Source: Thiomargarita sp.
GTDB taxonomy: Bacteria > Pseudomonadota > Gammaproteobacteria > Beggiatoales > Beggiatoaceae
Assembly (NCBI GenBank): GCA_020721005.1
Contig: DYNP01000007.1
Span: 124,001-188,000, forward strand
Length of the DNA: 64,000 nucleotides
Direction: 5' to 3'
The notes under the pieces were generated by a model. That model had not been told where the DNA came from. It saw only the letters and a list, made by a program, of their open reading frames with translations, and did no database searches. Each line of letters starts with the position of its first letter. Within the stretch, counting starts at the first letter, position 1. The position numbers and the translations under genes are program-made. This document shows, piece after piece, positions 8,731 to 18,669 of this stretch.

Positions 8731-9273
8731 AGTCCTGAATTTAGAGTGTGTTCTCATAGGGGAAATTTTTGAAAGGTTGGTCTGTTGTGCAATTCTGAAA
8801 TTGGATATTTTTTCTTCAAAAAAATTGGAGATGTGGATTGGGAATTATTTGTCGATATGCCGAAGTGATAGCAATTTCAAAATTGAGTAGGAGACTGCTG
8901 AGCGATTGGTCCGATTTTACAAGGGCGGGGTAATTTGCCTTTTTTATTAGACCTTTTGCAAAAGTATGCGATCATGGAAAAATGAGAGTTGCTCCTCAGT
9001 TAAGATACGTTGGAGTGGAGGCTCTAGAAGATACGTTGGAGTGGAGGCTTTAGCCGGTCAGCCGTAGGCAAATTGCAAGGGCCGACCGCTGGCCGGCTAA
9101 AGCCTCCACTCCGGCTAAAGTCTCTATTCCAACGGGGATTCCCCTTTTCTTTTTTCATATCTCATTTTTATCGCGTCATTTACTTTTGCAAGAGGTCTAT
9201 TGTAATAAACTAAGATATAGTGATTGAGAAAACGGTTTCCCAAGTGCTGTAATTTCCTAAATTAACCTAAAAA
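8731..9273. other. Intergenic region with GGCTTTAGCCGG hairpin repeat
   Basis: This gap between the AsmA-like gene and the TonB receptor gene holds the repeat described at 9003-9112 and otherwise AT-rich sequence with no credible gene. The receptor promoter should lie near 9190-9250, but no strong hexamer pair is evident. Confidence 0.6.
9003..9112. repeat. Dispersed hairpin repeat (GGAGTGGAGGCTTTAGCCGG family)
   Basis: A 21-bp segment beginning AGATACGTTGG is directly repeated at 9003-9023 and 9029-9049. GGAGTGGAGGCTTTAGCCGG (9038-9057) then faces its exact 20-bp inverted complement (9093-9112) across a 35-nt loop. The same core makes up the tandem array at 58.1-58.6 kb. It has the size and form of a non-autonomous palindromic element; no transposase is adjacent. 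Confidence 0.9.
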
Positions 9274-9282
9274 GTGAAGTCA

Positions 9283-11322
9283 ATGAAAATGTTAGTATTG
9301 TTCGTCTTAATTACGCTCAGCTTAAGTGTAAATACGGTGCTGTCTAAAGAAAGACCCGAAGTTGATTTGTTGAATATGACTTTAGAGCAATTGATGGAGG
9401 TTAAAATTACTATCGCCTCCAAAACTGAAGGCACTGTTACTCAAGCACCGTCCTCAGTGACTGTGTTTACCCGTAGCCAAATTGAGGCGATGGGGATAAC
9501 TGAGTTGGGTGAACTTCTCAATTATATGGCCGGCACTCAAGTTTTATTTGATGTTGCTTCTATCGGATCAACCAATAACGCGTCTGTGCGTGGTTCAGTG
9601 GGATTTGGCAATGATGTGCTGTATCTATTTAATGGGCAACGCTTAAATAACTATCATAGTAACTCAGCTAACATGATCTACCGACGACTTTCTTTGCATA
9701 ATGTCGAAAAAATAGAAGTCATTCGTGGGCCGGGATCGGCATTGTATGGTTCCACCGCGTTTTCAGGAGTTGTCAATATCATCACGACCGATGCAAGTCA
9801 CCAGCGCAATGATGTGACTTTGGAAACCGGGGAAAATCACAGTTACCGCGCCGCTGCCAATTTCAGTTACAATGTTGGAAAATGGGGAATTGCAACATCT
9901 GCTCAGGTGATGAGCGATGAGGGCCAGGCTTATTCTGGATTGTACGATCGTTTTAATCGCACTGAGGGGAATGCCCGTGATCCGCGCCATGGGCATGATC
10001 TGATGCTGACCGCTCATTATGGTAATTTGCAATTCAGTGTTCTAAGTACATTGTATAAAACGGAGGATTATTATTTATTCCGCGGCGGTCTCAGTCCACG
10101 TAATGATTTGGAAACCGAATCAACTTTATTGGCTCTAAACTATCAGCATGAGATCAGTGCGTCCTTGACTGGACATTATCGTTTGGGAATGCAACAAGGT
10201 ACAGTGGAAGGCGTGGTATTAAATGGATTGGGGCGTTCGATTCCATTCCCACAAGAGGATGCGTTTATCGGTCCAAATTTTGAGCAGCAAATGCGCAATG
10301 GTGAAGCCTATTGGATTTGGCAGGTGCATCCAGCACACACCTTGACCTTCGGTTTTAATCGCGAAAAAGCAGACACTCCTCGTGCTTACACTCAGGCTAA
10401 TTATGACATCTTTGCCGGGCGGCCGCCTTTCCCCTATTTAACGACGGTCACCCCACTGCTTTCCAGACGTTTGGTCACAGACGAGAAAGTGGTTATCAAC
10501 GGTCTGTTCGCGCAAGACGAATGGCGGATCAATGACGCTTGGTATTTGACTGCTGGCTTACGTTATGACGATTATAATTTGGTAGGTAGCGTATTCAGTC
10601 CGAAAACCGCGTTAATGTACCATGCCAATGAGCAGAATACTGTTAAGTTGTTGTATGGTCAGGCATTTAATTCACCATCGCTCAGTGTATTATATAATAC
10701 GACAAACGGCAATCCCACTATTCAGCCGACAAAACTCCGCACTTGGGAATTGATTTGGTGGTATGAGCAAAATCATTTTCGCAATGGCATTACTTTGTTT
10801 TATAACGAAATTAATGATGCGATTGCCTGGGTGTCAATGAAAGATAAGGCGTCTTTGATAGCAATGAATGCCGATGAGCAAACAACTTCAGGATTGGAAT
10901 TAGAGACCACTTGGCAACCGACTTCAGCGTGGCAGATCAATGCTAACTATACTCAGTTTTTTAAAAATGACACGTCTTTTCCGGTAGCAAACGGAACACC
11001 GCGTCCAGAAGATTGGTTGTCCAACCGCTTTGGTTCATTCAGTGTAAATTACCAATACGATGATCAATGGAATTTTAACTTCAATGGAATCATCCACACT
11101 GCTGCCAAAGCTTTGTCACAAGACCCTATTAGTGTGTTCAATCTCATGTCAAGCTACCATTACACGCCAAAATTGGAGTTATTCGTTAATGTCAAGAATG
11201 TGCTTAACGAGAACTACAACTCGATTGCAAGCGGTAGCTTGGGAACTGTCAATGGGAACGCTGTATATGAATTGCCGCGCCGTGGACGTTGGTTTTATCT
11301 GGGGTTGAAATATTCGTTTTAA
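9283..11322 (+). CDS. TonB-dependent outer-membrane receptor
   Basis: This is a ~680-residue outer-membrane channel that imports a ligand (siderophore, cobalamin or similar) using TonB energy. After a signal peptide (MKMLVLFVLITLSLSV...) comes a plug domain (~45-170): QAPSSVTVFTRSQIEAMG, the VRG segment, and VEKIEVIRGPGSALYGSTAFSGVVNII. A 22-strand-type beta-barrel follows, ending in the outer-membrane C-terminal signature YLGLKYSF. The frame also allows GTG 9274; ATG 9283 is chosen because the signal peptide then begins normally. No transporter genes are nearby, so the ligand is unknown. The plug N-terminus (LEQLMEVKITIASKTEG) is the type seen in broad colicin-I/heme-like receptor groups. 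Confidence 0.93.
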   Translation: MKMLVLFVLITLSLSVNTVLSKERPEVDLLNMTLEQLMEVKITIASKTEGTVTQAPSSVTVFTRSQIEAMGITELGELLNYMAGTQVLFDVASIGSTNNASVRGSVGFGNDVLYLFNGQRLNNYHSNSANMIYRRLSLHNVEKIEVIRGPGSALYGSTAFSGVVNIITTDASHQRNDVTLETGENHSYRAAANFSYNVGKWGIATSAQVMSDEGQAYSGLYDRFNRTEGNARDPRHGHDLMLTAHYGNLQFSVLSTLYKTEDYYLFRGGLSPRNDLETESTLLALNYQHEISASLTGHYRLGMQQGTVEGVVLNGLGRSIPFPQEDAFIGPNFEQQMRNGEAYWIWQVHPAHTLTFGFNREKADTPRAYTQANYDIFAGRPPFPYLTTVTPLLSRRLVTDEKVVINGLFAQDEWRINDAWYLTAGLRYDDYNLVGSVFSPKTALMYHANEQNTVKLLYGQAFNSPSLSVLYNTTNGNPTIQPTKLRTWELIWWYEQNHFRNGITLFYNEINDAIAWVSMKDKASLIAMNADEQTTSGLELETTWQPTSAWQINANYTQFFKNDTSFPVANGTPRPEDWLSNRFGSFSVNYQYDDQWNFNFNGIIHTAAKALSQDPISVFNLMSSYHYTPKLELFVNVKNVLNENYNSIASGSLGTVNGNAVYELPRRGRWFYLGLKYSF

Positions 11323-11387
11323 GGGAATCTTGAGCAAATATAAGGAACTTGTCTTCTGTAGATTTGTAGATAAATAAAGGATAAACG

Positions 11388-12014
11388 ATGACTTATGAAC
11401 AAGTTTTAGAATTAATCGGTAAACTTTCACAGGAAGTGAGAGAACTTCGAGAATCTCAACGGGAAACGAGTCGGCTTTTTGAGGAAACTGATAAGCAGAT
11501 TCAAAAAACGGGTCAGCAACTTCGAGAATCTGGTCAGCAAATCAAAGAAGTTTCAGCCCAAATTGGCGGTTTGGGTAATAAATTTGGACGATTTGCTGAG
11601 GGCATGGCTTTTCCGACGATGGAAAAGATTTTACGTCACCGTTTTGGTTTAGAAACCATTGCGTTACGGGTTAAACGCAAGAGAAAACAAGGGGATGAAT
11701 TGGAATTGGATGTACTTGCTTATAGTAATAGCGATAAAAAAGAGGTTGTTGTGGTTGAAATCAAGAGTCATTTACAGCAACGAGAGTTAACGCAAGTATT
11801 GAAAACTTTGGCTCAATTTCCTGAGTTTTTTCCTGAACACAGTGATAAGAAACTTTATGGAATGGTGGTTACCATAAATGCGAGTAAGGAAATGCAACAA
11901 AAGGTGATTGAGGAAGGGTTGTATTTGGCATTAACGCATGATGAGCAGTTTGATTTGCAAATACCTAAGCATTTTCAACCGCGTTGTTTTCATCAGCCGA
12001 TGAATATGGGATAA
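11388..12014 (+). CDS. Coiled-coil protein with PD-(D/E)XK nuclease-like domain (DUF3782-type)
   Basis: The 208-residue protein has an N-terminal heptad-rich coiled coil (~8-70; LRESQRETSRLFEETDKQI, GQQLRESGQQIKEV). A PD-(D/E)XK-type fold follows: ELELDVLAY supplies the acidic residue and VVVVEIKSHL the E-x-K pair, which is the catalytic arrangement of that superfamily. This matches the DUF3782 group, common in filamentous sulfur bacteria and cyanobacteria, whose biological role is not established. It lies 65 nt after the receptor gene on the same strand and ends before a strong terminator. Nuclease activity is inference from the fold. Confidence 0.8.
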   Translation: MTYEQVLELIGKLSQEVRELRESQRETSRLFEETDKQIQKTGQQLRESGQQIKEVSAQIGGLGNKFGRFAEGMAFPTMEKILRHRFGLETIALRVKRKRKQGDELELDVLAYSNSDKKEVVVVEIKSHLQQRELTQVLKTLAQFPEFFPEHSDKKLYGMVVTINASKEMQQKVIEEGLYLALTHDEQFDLQIPKHFQPRCFHQPMNMG

Positions 12015-12050
12015 CTCTGTGAAAAGTTATGTAAGATAAAACATTGAATC

Positions 12051-12093
12051 AAAAAACCGGTCAAGTTTCAATAACTTGACCGGTCGTTTTATT
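12051..12093. terminator. Bidirectional rho-independent terminator
   Basis: A 12-bp perfect stem (ACCGGTCAAGTT / AACTTGACCGGT, loop TCAAT) has A-rich sequence before it and T-rich sequence after it. It can therefore end both the rightward PD-(D/E)XK gene and the leftward ComEA-like gene, which converge here. Confidence 0.92.
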
Positions 12094-12116
12094 TAGAAAA
12101 CAAATATTCCTGGCAA

Positions 12117-12527
12117 CTATTCACTGGCCGTTGTTTCTTCCCCTTCATCCGCTTGAACTGCTTCATTTGCACTGTCTTCTGATTCGGGTTTTACCGGAGA
12201 ATCGGCATTTGCAGCAGGTTTAGCCTCAGTCTGGTCTGCCGTTTTGGATTCGGGAACAATGGCCACCAAACGATGCTGATTGGCCTCAAGGATTTTCTCT
12301 CCGATCCCATACACCAGTAACAAATCATGAATGTTGTTAAATGGACCGTACTGGTTGCGGTAATCAATGATAGCTTGTGCCTTTTTTTCCCCAATACCGT
12401 TGAGTGTTTGCAAAATGTGAACATCAGCACTGTTAATATCGATCTTATCTGAATCTTCCGCGGCAAAAATCAAGCCCTGATAACCTGTTATCAAACTCAT
12501 CAGCAACAAAATACGCAGCAACTTCAT
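12117..12527 (-). CDS. ComEA-like helix-hairpin-helix protein, exported
   Basis: This 136-residue protein has a signal peptide (MKLLRILLLMSLITGYQGLIFA) followed by a double helix-hairpin-helix domain of the ComEA type (IDINSADVHILQTLNGIGEKKAQAIIDYR, then DLLLVYGIGEKILE). ComEA proteins bind DNA in the periplasm during natural transformation. The C-terminal ~40 residues are an acidic, low-complexity tail (EAKPAANADSPVKPESED) not typical of short ComEA forms. AGGAG lies 7 nt before the ATG. It sits downstream of the ribosomal cluster but is separated from it by a compound repeat, so it probably has its own promoter. A role in transformation is likely but unproven here. Confidence 0.88.
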   Translation of the reverse strand: MKLLRILLLMSLITGYQGLIFAAEDSDKIDINSADVHILQTLNGIGEKKAQAIIDYRNQYGPFNNIHDLLLVYGIGEKILEANQHRLVAIVPESKTADQTEAKPAANADSPVKPESEDSANEAVQADEGEETTASE

Positions 12528-12899
12528 TGAAGTTCTCCTAAAAAGTAGATTTTAATACCAATAGTTGGTTAAATGAATTCTAATGAAATTGGAAGCGGCT
12601 AGCAACATCCTAATTCCATAAAATAATCGATCATTATTTCTTCCCTATAGTACGTAGATGAACTGACAATAAAAAATCCGCCCTTACCCCCCCCTTGAAA
12701 AAAAGGGGGGGCTGTTCTTGACCCTTCCTTGGAAAAGGAGGAACTGTTTAGTTTTCCCTCCTTACAAAGGAGGGGTTAGGGGTGGTTATTCAGTCTGAAT
12801 CAACACGATTGATGGGCTCTTTGGGATAACATCTTATGGTGATATTGTCTATGTTGGAAACAATTGAATTCCGCTAGAAAGCCTTCTAAGGATATTATT
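12528..12899. other. Intergenic region holding compound inverted repeat
   Basis: This gap of ~370 nt between rplQ and the ComEA-like gene contains the repeat at 12674-12785. No reading frame is supported. The ComEA-like promoter should lie in the 12528-12660 part. Confidence 0.6.
12671..12785 (-). terminator. Compound inverted repeat, probable alpha-operon terminator
   Basis: An outer inverted repeat (CCGCCCTTACCCC at ~12678 with GGGGTTAGGGGTGG at ~12772) encloses two hairpins: CCCCCCC/GGGGGGG at 12687-12711 and CCCTCCTT/AAGGAGGG at 12756-12774. On the minus strand the element ends in ATTTTTTATT, so it can terminate transcription from rplQ. The layered palindrome also resembles a repeat element found at many sites in related genomes. 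Confidence 0.65.
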
Positions 12900-13286
12900 T
12901 TATGAGGAAGCTTCGATTTCTGCAGGAAGGGGTCGATCAACCAGTTCAACCAAGGCGACAGGCGCATTATCTCCTTTGCGATAGCCGTATTTCAGAATGC
13001 GCATATATCCCCCTGGTCGCTCCTTGTAGCGAGGACCTAGCACGTTGAACAGTTTGGTGACTATCTCCCGGTCTCGTAACCTTGCGAAAGCCAATCTGCG
13101 TTTAGCCACATTATCTTCTTTAGCTAAGGTGATCAAGGGCTCAACTACTCTCCTCAATTCTTTGGCCTTAGGTAAAGTGGTCTTGATGACTTCGTAGCGC
13201 ATCAGGGAGACTGCCATGTTTTTAAATAGAGCACTTCGGTGGCTGCTGGTTCGATTGAGATGTTTTCCTGCATGACGGTGACGCAT
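12900..13286 (-). CDS. rplQ: 50S ribosomal protein L17
   Basis: L17 binds 23S rRNA near the exit side of the large subunit. The 128-residue sequence starts [17 protein letters not shown] and contains [20 protein letters not shown] and [19 protein letters not shown], typical of the bacterial family at normal length. It is the last gene of the alpha operon. An unusual 242-nt gap separates it from rpoA, where most gammaproteobacteria have about 40 nt, so it may have an extra promoter. Confidence 0.98.
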   Translation of the reverse strand: MRHRHAGKHLNRTSSHRSALFKNMAVSLMRYEVIKTTLPKAKELRRVVEPLITLAKEDNVAKRRLAFARLRDREIVTKLFNVLGPRYKERPGGYMRILKYGYRKGDNAPVALVELVDRPLPAEIEASS

Positions 13287-13528
13287 GGCATGGGTCCTTT
13301 TGCTTAATTCGTTAAAACAGGGTGAATTGGATAATAGTGAAAACTCAAGTCTATTTCCTGTGAACTAACTCTTTGGGCGTTCAATTGAGGAGAAGTGGGC
13401 AGCGGGGCGTTTTACCAGCCCACCTATTCTCAACTGGTGCTGTCTCCCCAATGAGCAGCGATCAGGGCACTTCTACCCAAAATTGGGTGTTCAATTTAGG
13501 GACAGAATGGTGATGGTCGGATTAGAAG

Positions 13529-14545
13529 CTAATCCTTTTTCGGAGCAGGAACTTGTTCTGCATGGTCGTGTGTTCCGGGAGGGCGGGGCCAGTTTTCCAA
13601 ACGCGTACCTAAAGACAATCCCCTTGAGCCCAATACATCTTTAATTTCAGTCAAGGATTTTTTCCCCAAATTGGGCGTCTTCAGCAGTTCAGCTTCTGTT
13701 TTTTGAATAAGGTCTCCAATATAATAGATGCTTTCTGCTTTCAGGCAGTTGGCAGAACGAACGGTCAATTCCAGTTCATCTACCGGTCTCAGGAGAATAG
13801 GATCGATATCCTCTATTCCTTCAGGAGCTGAAGGTACTTCTATTTTTCCTTCCAAGTGGACAATGACTGAGAGTTGTTCTTGTAAAATGGTCGCAGCTTG
13901 ACGAATAGCCATTTCGGGGTCAATGGTGCCATTGGTCTGTAACTCAATAATCAGGCGATCTAAATTGGTGCGTTGTTCAACCCGGGCACTTTCAACCCAG
14001 TAAGCAACTCGCAAAACCGGACTGAATGAGCAGTCCAGCCTCAAAGTACCAATCGAACTTTCCCCCTCTTGGGGACGAAGGTTGGCAGGTTGATACCCTC
14101 GGCCCAACGCCACCTTTAAACTTATATTGAGTTCCCCAGAGTGGGTCAAATTGGCAATGATGTGTTCTGGATTAAGTATCTCTACATCATGCTCAAGAGT
14201 AATATCCTGGGCACGAACGGGGCCGGGTCCCTTCTTATTTAAGTGTAATAATACTTCCTGACGGCTATGTAAGTGAATAGCCAATCCCTTTAAATTCAAT
14301 AATATGTCCAGTACATCCTCTTGCACGCCTTCAATGGTGGTGTATTCATGAAGCACGCCCTCAATTTCCACTTCCACCACTGCAGCACCTTGCAAGGAGG
14401 ACAATAGAACCCGTCTTAGTGCATTCCCCAACGTATGGCCAAAACCCCGGTCTAAAGGTTCTAATGTCAGTCTAGACGTAGTGGCATTTAACTGTTTGAC
14501 ATCAACAATACGTGGTTTTAAAAATTCCATCACTTTGGACTGCAT
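13529..14545 (-). CDS. rpoA: DNA-directed RNA polymerase alpha subunit
   Basis: The alpha subunit dimerises to nucleate RNA polymerase assembly and contacts promoters and activators. The N-terminal domain carries [22 protein letters not shown] (~35-56) and [14 protein letters not shown]. The C-terminal DNA-binding domain (~250-320) carries [17 protein letters not shown] and [16 protein letters not shown]. Length is 338 residues against 329 in E. coli, the excess being in the tail. The start [12 protein letters not shown] aligns with the known N-terminus. It lies in the usual place between rpsD and rplQ. Confidence 0.98.
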   Translation of the reverse strand: MQSKVMEFLKPRIVDVKQLNATTSRLTLEPLDRGFGHTLGNALRRVLLSSLQGAAVVEVEIEGVLHEYTTIEGVQEDVLDILLNLKGLAIHLHSRQEVLLHLNKKGPGPVRAQDITLEHDVEILNPEHIIANLTHSGELNISLKVALGRGYQPANLRPQEGESSIGTLRLDCSFSPVLRVAYWVESARVEQRTNLDRLIIELQTNGTIDPEMAIRQAATILQEQLSVIVHLEGKIEVPSAPEGIEDIDPILLRPVDELELTVRSANCLKAESIYYIGDLIQKTEAELLKTPNLGKKSLTEIKDVLGSRGLSLGTRLENWPRPPGTHDHAEQVPAPKKD

Positions 14546-14600
14546 CGCACTATTTCCTCAGGAAGGAGCAGTTATTCATTCATAACTGCACACGTAATGG

Positions 14601-15221
14601 TTACTTAGAGTATAATTCAACAACCAACTGCTCATTAATATCACTGGGCAATTCCATGCGTTCCGGAGGCATTTTAAACGTGCCCTGCATTTTGCTGGTG
14701 TCAACCTCTAACCATTCTGGAATACCGTATTCAACTGCACTTTTCAAGGCACTTTGAATACGTTCTTGTTGGCGACTCTTATCCCGTATCACAATGAGAT
14801 CGTTGGCTTTGAGCAGATAGGAGGGAATATTAACCGATTTGTTGTTGACCATAACTGCCTTATGACTGACTAACTGCCGGGCTTCAGCTCGAGTCACGGC
14901 AAAGCCCATCCGATATACTACGTTATCTAAGCGACTTTCCAGTAATTTGAGAAGGTTTTCACCCGTTGATCCCTTCAAGCGACTGGCCTTCACGTAATAA
15001 CTGTGGAATTGTCTTTCCAAAATGCCATAGAGTCGGCGTAATTTCTGCTTCTCCCGCAACTGTTGCGCATAATCAGATGCTCTCTGCCGTTTATCCCCAT
15101 GTTGACCAGGAACTTTTTCCAGTTTACATTTGGCGTCTAAGCCGCGGGCTCGACTTTTCAAGAACAGATCAACGCCTTCACGACGGCTGAGTTTACACTT
15201 GGGACCTAGATATCTTGCCAT
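14601..15221 (-). CDS. rpsD: 30S ribosomal protein S4
   Basis: S4 is a primary 16S rRNA binder that starts small-subunit assembly and, in E. coli, represses the alpha operon. The 206-residue protein begins [16 protein letters not shown]. The S4 RNA-binding domain is visible around [33 protein letters not shown]. Length matches E. coli exactly. It follows rpsK by 12 nt. Confidence 0.98.
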   Translation of the reverse strand: MARYLGPKCKLSRREGVDLFLKSRARGLDAKCKLEKVPGQHGDKRQRASDYAQQLREKQKLRRLYGILERQFHSYYVKASRLKGSTGENLLKLLESRLDNVVYRMGFAVTRAEARQLVSHKAVMVNNKSVNIPSYLLKANDLIVIRDKSRQQERIQSALKSAVEYGIPEWLEVDTSKMQGTFKMPPERMELPSDINEQLVVELYSK

Positions 15222-15233
15222 ATCGTTATTCTC

Positions 15234-15623
15234 CTAGACGCGACGTCTTTTGGGGGGCCTACAGCCGTTGTGGGGAATAGGGGTAACGTCAGTAATGCTC
15301 ATGATTTTAAAACCATTGGCATTCAATGAACGAACCGCAGATTCTCGACCCGGTCCTGGTCCCTTAATGCGAACTTCCAAGTTTTTCAACCCAAACTCCT
15401 TAACCGCAGCACTGACTTTATCAGCTGCAACTTGGGCTGCGAAAGGGGTACTTTTCCGTGAACCCCGAAACCCACTTCCGCCAGACGTGGCCCAAGCCAG
15501 AGCATTACCTTGGCGGTCAGTAATGGCAATAATAGTGTTGTTAAAAGAGGCATGGACATGGGCAATGCCATCAGTAACTGTTTTTTTAACTTTTTTGCGA
15601 GTGCGTGGTGCTGGTTTTGCCAT
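15234..15623 (-). CDS. rpsK: 30S ribosomal protein S11
   Basis: S11 forms part of the platform near the mRNA exit. The 129-residue sequence has [40 protein letters not shown] and the C-terminal [18 protein letters not shown], all diagnostic. It is separated from rpsM by a 164-nt gap, longer than usual for this operon. Confidence 0.98.
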   Translation of the reverse strand: MAKPAPRTRKKVKKTVTDGIAHVHASFNNTIIAITDRQGNALAWATSGGSGFRGSRKSTPFAAQVAADKVSAAVKEFGLKNLEVRIKGPGPGRESAVRSLNANGFKIMSITDVTPIPHNGCRPPKRRRV

Positions 15624-15787
15624 ATTTCGATACTTTTTTATCCCCAGAGCCCCTCAACAGGCATGTCCATCCCCATTAAAAGGAGGAGTCAGGCGTTGAA
15701 CGAATGGCCCTTGTGTTAAATTAAAGGTGTCAGTATTCTCAAATTCGGAGGTGCCAAGTGGAAACTCAGTACCCTCGTTATTTTAGA

Positions 15788-16144
15788 TTATTTACGTATG
15801 ACTTTACGTGGGCCCTTGCGAGTACGGGCATTGGTACGGGTTCTCTGTCCATGGAGTGGCAATCCGCGTCTATGTCGTATTCCTCGATAGCAACCCAAAT
15901 CCATGAGGCGCTTAATATTCATAGCCACTTCACGACGCAAATCGCCTTCTACATTGTATTTGGCAACCTCCAAACGTAAAGCCTCAAGTTGTTCTTCACT
16001 AAGTTCCCTGATTTTAGTGCTGGGACTGATTCCAGCGGCTTCACAAATCTTCCTTGCAGTCGTATTACCAATGCCATAAATAGCTGTCAAAGCAATGGCA
16101 GCGTGTTTTTTTTCAGGTATGTTAATACCAGCAATCCGAGCCAT
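15788..16144 (-). CDS. rpsM: 30S ribosomal protein S13
   Basis: S13 sits in the head of the small subunit and contacts the P-site tRNA and the large subunit. The 118-residue protein starts [20 protein letters not shown]. It contains [17 protein letters not shown] and ends in the basic tail [22 protein letters not shown]. It is the first gene of the alpha operon, directly after rpmJ. Confidence 0.98.
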   Translation of the reverse strand: MARIAGINIPEKKHAAIALTAIYGIGNTTARKICEAAGISPSTKIRELSEEQLEALRLEVAKYNVEGDLRREVAMNIKRLMDLGCYRGIRHRRGLPLHGQRTRTNARTRKGPRKVIRK

Positions 16145-16148
16145 CTGT

Positions 16149-16262
16149 TTATCCTTGTCGTTGTTTATGCCGTTTTTCTATACAGATCACACAAATTCTA
16201 CCTTTACGACGAACTATTTTACAATTTCGGCAAATTTTTTTCACGGAAGCCCTGACTTTCAT
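16149..16262 (-). CDS. rpmJ: 50S ribosomal protein L36 (zinc form)
   Basis: This short gene encodes 37 residues starting [19 protein letters not shown] and ending KRHKQRQG, which is unmistakably L36. Zinc ligands C11, C14, C27 and H32 are all present, so this is the C+ form. It ends 4 nt before the rpsM start codon. It lies between secY and rpsM, the normal position at the end of the spc operon. Confidence 0.97.
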   Translation of the reverse strand: MKVRASVKKICRNCKIVRRKGRICVICIEKRHKQRQG

Positions 16263-16639
16263 AATATCCTCAATAGATTCCTTCCCACCAGCGGGAATGA
16301 TGATATGGGAATGAGTAATTTTTCAACGAGATAGGTCGGGTTAGATACATCTTTTGCGTCGTAACCCGACATGAACTATAAAATGTTGAGTTACGCCAAC
16401 CCAAGTTACACTTGCTACTACGATTTACAAATTTGCCTGGTTTTTAAAACTGGGCAAATTTTCCCCATAAGCCGGACAATATTAGGGTAGGTAAAACATC
16501 TTCTTGTGTACCCATCCTTCGATATTGGCGGGCAACAGACCGAAAGTCGCCTACCCTACCTACTTGGGCTAACTCTAAATCTGACAGGTCTCAAAAGCTT
16601 GTCAAGTTTGACAAGGTGGCCCAAGCAAGCTACGCTATT
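16263..16639. other. Long secY-rpmJ gap with two palindromic repeats
   Basis: This spacer of ~380 nt is long for the spc operon. It contains GTCGGGTTA (16335-16343) facing TAACCCGAC (16362-16370), and GGGTAGG near 16484 facing CCTACCC near 16552. Both look like short intergenic palindromic elements inserted between genes. No gene is visible. Confidence 0.7.
16335..16370. repeat. Palindromic element with GTCGGGTTA arms
   Basis: Nine-bp perfect inverted arms flank an 18-nt loop. It lies in the secY-rpmJ spacer and could act as an mRNA stability or partial termination element. Confidence 0.7.
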
Positions 16640-17980
16640 TTAGCGTAATAAAGGACTCCGTCCATGTCCCTTCAAGTTAGCCTTTCTCATCAGTCCTTCA
16701 TACTGATGAGACATCAAATGGGCCTGTACTTGGGACATAAAGTCCATAGTGACCACTACAATGATGAGGAGTGAAGTGCCTCCAAAATAGAAAGGTACAT
16801 TCCATTGTAGGGTCAAAAATTCGGGCAATAAACATACCGCAGTGACATAAACCGCCCCCGCTAAGGTCAATTTTGACATGACACTGTCAATATACTCAGC
16901 GGTTTGTTTCCCAGGTCGCACACCCGGGATGAATGCCCCGGACTTCTTCAAATTCTCAGCAGTTTCCTTGGGGTTAAATACCAAAGCGGTGTAGAAGAAG
17001 CAAAAGAAAATGATGGCAAAAGCGTAAAACAAAACATACAATGGTTGTCCTGGGGAAAGCATTTGAGATATATCCTTTAACCATCCCATGCCTTCAGTGC
17101 GACTGAACCAGTTGCCCAAGGTAGCCGGAAACAAAATAATACTGGAAGCAAAGATGGGGGGAATTACCCCTGCCATGTTTAACTTCAAAGGCAAATGAGT
17201 ACTTTGTCCGGCAAACAATTTGTTGCCGATTTGTCGTTTGGCGTAATTGACTGTAATCCGTCTCTGTCCACGTTCTACAAATACGACAAAAGCCGTCACT
17301 CCCAAGACGATGGCAAACAATAACAATACTGTCAACACGTGCAGTTGACCGGTCCGCGCCATTTCCAAGGTACCTCCAACTGCAGCAGGTAAACCGGCGA
17401 CAATCCCTGAAAAGATAATGATAGATATACCATTCCCAATACCACGCTCGGTGACCTGTTCCCCCAACCACATGAGGAATAAGGTACCCGTGACCAAAGT
17501 TACTGCCGCTGTCAAACGAAAAGCCAACCCGGGGTCTATGACTACATTTTGACTTTCTAACGCAATGGCTACCCCAATTGCCTGAAAGGTGGCCAACACC
17601 AAGGTAAAATAACGGGTATACTGGGTAATTTTTCGCTGGCCACTGGGACCTTCCTTCTTCAATTGCTCCAATTTAGGTGACACGACTGTAAGCAATTGCA
17701 TGATAATCGAGGCCGAAATGTAGGGCATGATCCCAATAGCAAATACTGAAAACCGTCCTAAAGCTCCTCCTGAAAACATATTAAACATGTCCAAGATGGT
17801 CCCAGACTGCTCCTCAAACATATTGGCTAAAGCGGCAGCATCAACCCCGGGTACTGGTATAAAAGTGCCTACCCGAAACACGATGATAGCACCCAACACA
17901 AAAAGTAGGCGTTGTCTCAGCTCGGCCAATCCACCTAATTTTCCAAACTTTTCTGCAACAGAGAGAGTGTTAATAGCCAC
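16640..17980 (-). CDS. secY: Protein translocase subunit SecY
   Basis: SecY forms the protein-conducting channel of the inner membrane with SecE and SecG. The 446-residue protein has ten predicted membrane helices. The plug/early motif [10 protein letters not shown], the [12 protein letters not shown] segment (helix 2), [15 protein letters not shown], and the cytoplasmic loop [23 protein letters not shown] are all present. Length is normal (443 in E. coli). It occupies its standard site between rplO and rpmJ. Confidence 0.98.
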   Translation of the reverse strand: MAINTLSVAEKFGKLGGLAELRQRLLFVLGAIIVFRVGTFIPVPGVDAAALANMFEEQSGTILDMFNMFSGGALGRFSVFAIGIMPYISASIIMQLLTVVSPKLEQLKKEGPSGQRKITQYTRYFTLVLATFQAIGVAIALESQNVVIDPGLAFRLTAAVTLVTGTLFLMWLGEQVTERGIGNGISIIIFSGIVAGLPAAVGGTLEMARTGQLHVLTVLLLFAIVLGVTAFVVFVERGQRRITVNYAKRQIGNKLFAGQSTHLPLKLNMAGVIPPIFASSIILFPATLGNWFSRTEGMGWLKDISQMLSPGQPLYVLFYAFAIIFFCFFYTALVFNPKETAENLKKSGAFIPGVRPGKQTAEYIDSVMSKLTLAGAVYVTAVCLLPEFLTLQWNVPFYFGGTSLLIIVVVTMDFMSQVQAHLMSHQYEGLMRKANLKGHGRSPLLR

Positions 17981-18039
17981 CTCTTCCCCTTATTTTAAGG
18001 TAAATAAACGCCTGTATCTCAAACCATTCCCCAGCGGGA

Positions 18040-18477
18040 TCAGTTACTATTGATACGTCCACCCACTGACTCGATAGCAGTGCGTGCGCCCTTGCTCACA
18101 GCCAATCCTTGAATGTGGACTGCTTTTGTCAACTGACCCGAAGCAATCACTTTCACCCACTTACAGTAAGCAGGTACAAACTGATTGGCCTTCAAACTGT
18201 CTACTGTGATCACGCTATCCGCACATCTTTCCAAATGATGCAGACAAATTTCCGCGTGAAATTTAGCCTTAGCTGAGGTAAAACCCACTTTAGGCAAACG
18301 TCTTTGCAAAGGCATTTGTCCGCCTTCAAAGCCAATTTTGTGATAGCCTCCCGAGCGAGCATGCTGTCCCTTATGTCCACGTCCCCCAGTCTTACCCAAG
18401 CCTGAACCTATGCCACGTCCTAAACGTTTGCGAACAGTGGTAGAACCGGGCGCCGGTTTCAAAGTATTCAATCGCAT
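18040..18477 (-). CDS. rplO: 50S ribosomal protein L15
   Basis: L15 is a late-assembly large-subunit protein. The family start [12 protein letters not shown] corresponds to ATG 18477, which overlaps the rpmD stop by one base (TGATG). The in-frame GTG immediately upstream at 18480 is therefore not preferred. The glycine-rich segment [19 protein letters not shown] and the [15 protein letters not shown] motif are diagnostic. Length is 145 residues (E. coli 144). Confidence 0.97.
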   Translation of the reverse strand: MRLNTLKPAPGSTTVRKRLGRGIGSGLGKTGGRGHKGQHARSGGYHKIGFEGGQMPLQRRLPKVGFTSAKAKFHAEICLHHLERCADSVITVDSLKANQFVPAYCKWVKVIASGQLTKAVHIQGLAVSKGARTAIESVGGRINSN

Positions 18478-18662
18478 CACGTCACTTCCTCTACTTTTAA
18501 AAGGTAAGCTATCCTGTTGATCATACCCCTATTTGGGGGAGTATCTTCCACCACTACCGAATGATGTAAACGGCGTAACCCTAACCCAATTAAACAAGCC
18601 TTGTGTTTGGGTAAACGACCATAACGACTCCGGATTTGTGTGAGTTTTAATTGTTGACTCAT
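18477..18662 (-). CDS. rpmD: 50S ribosomal protein L30
   Basis: This 61-residue protein ([16 protein letters not shown]...) has the L30 core [33 protein letters not shown] in pattern, with the first contact segment intact. The frame is open further upstream into rpsE, but homology and normal length (59 in E. coli) fix the start at ATG 18662. It is coupled to rplO through TGATG. Confidence 0.95.
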   Translation of the reverse strand: MSQQLKLTQIRSRYGRLPKHKACLIGLGLRRLHHSVVVEDTPPNRGMINRIAYLLKVEEVT

Positions 18663-18669
18663 CGGGCAC

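Noticed and set aside
15250-15699. 149-residue plus-strand frame opposite rpsK
   Set aside because: It is antisense to a clear S11 gene and has no independent support.
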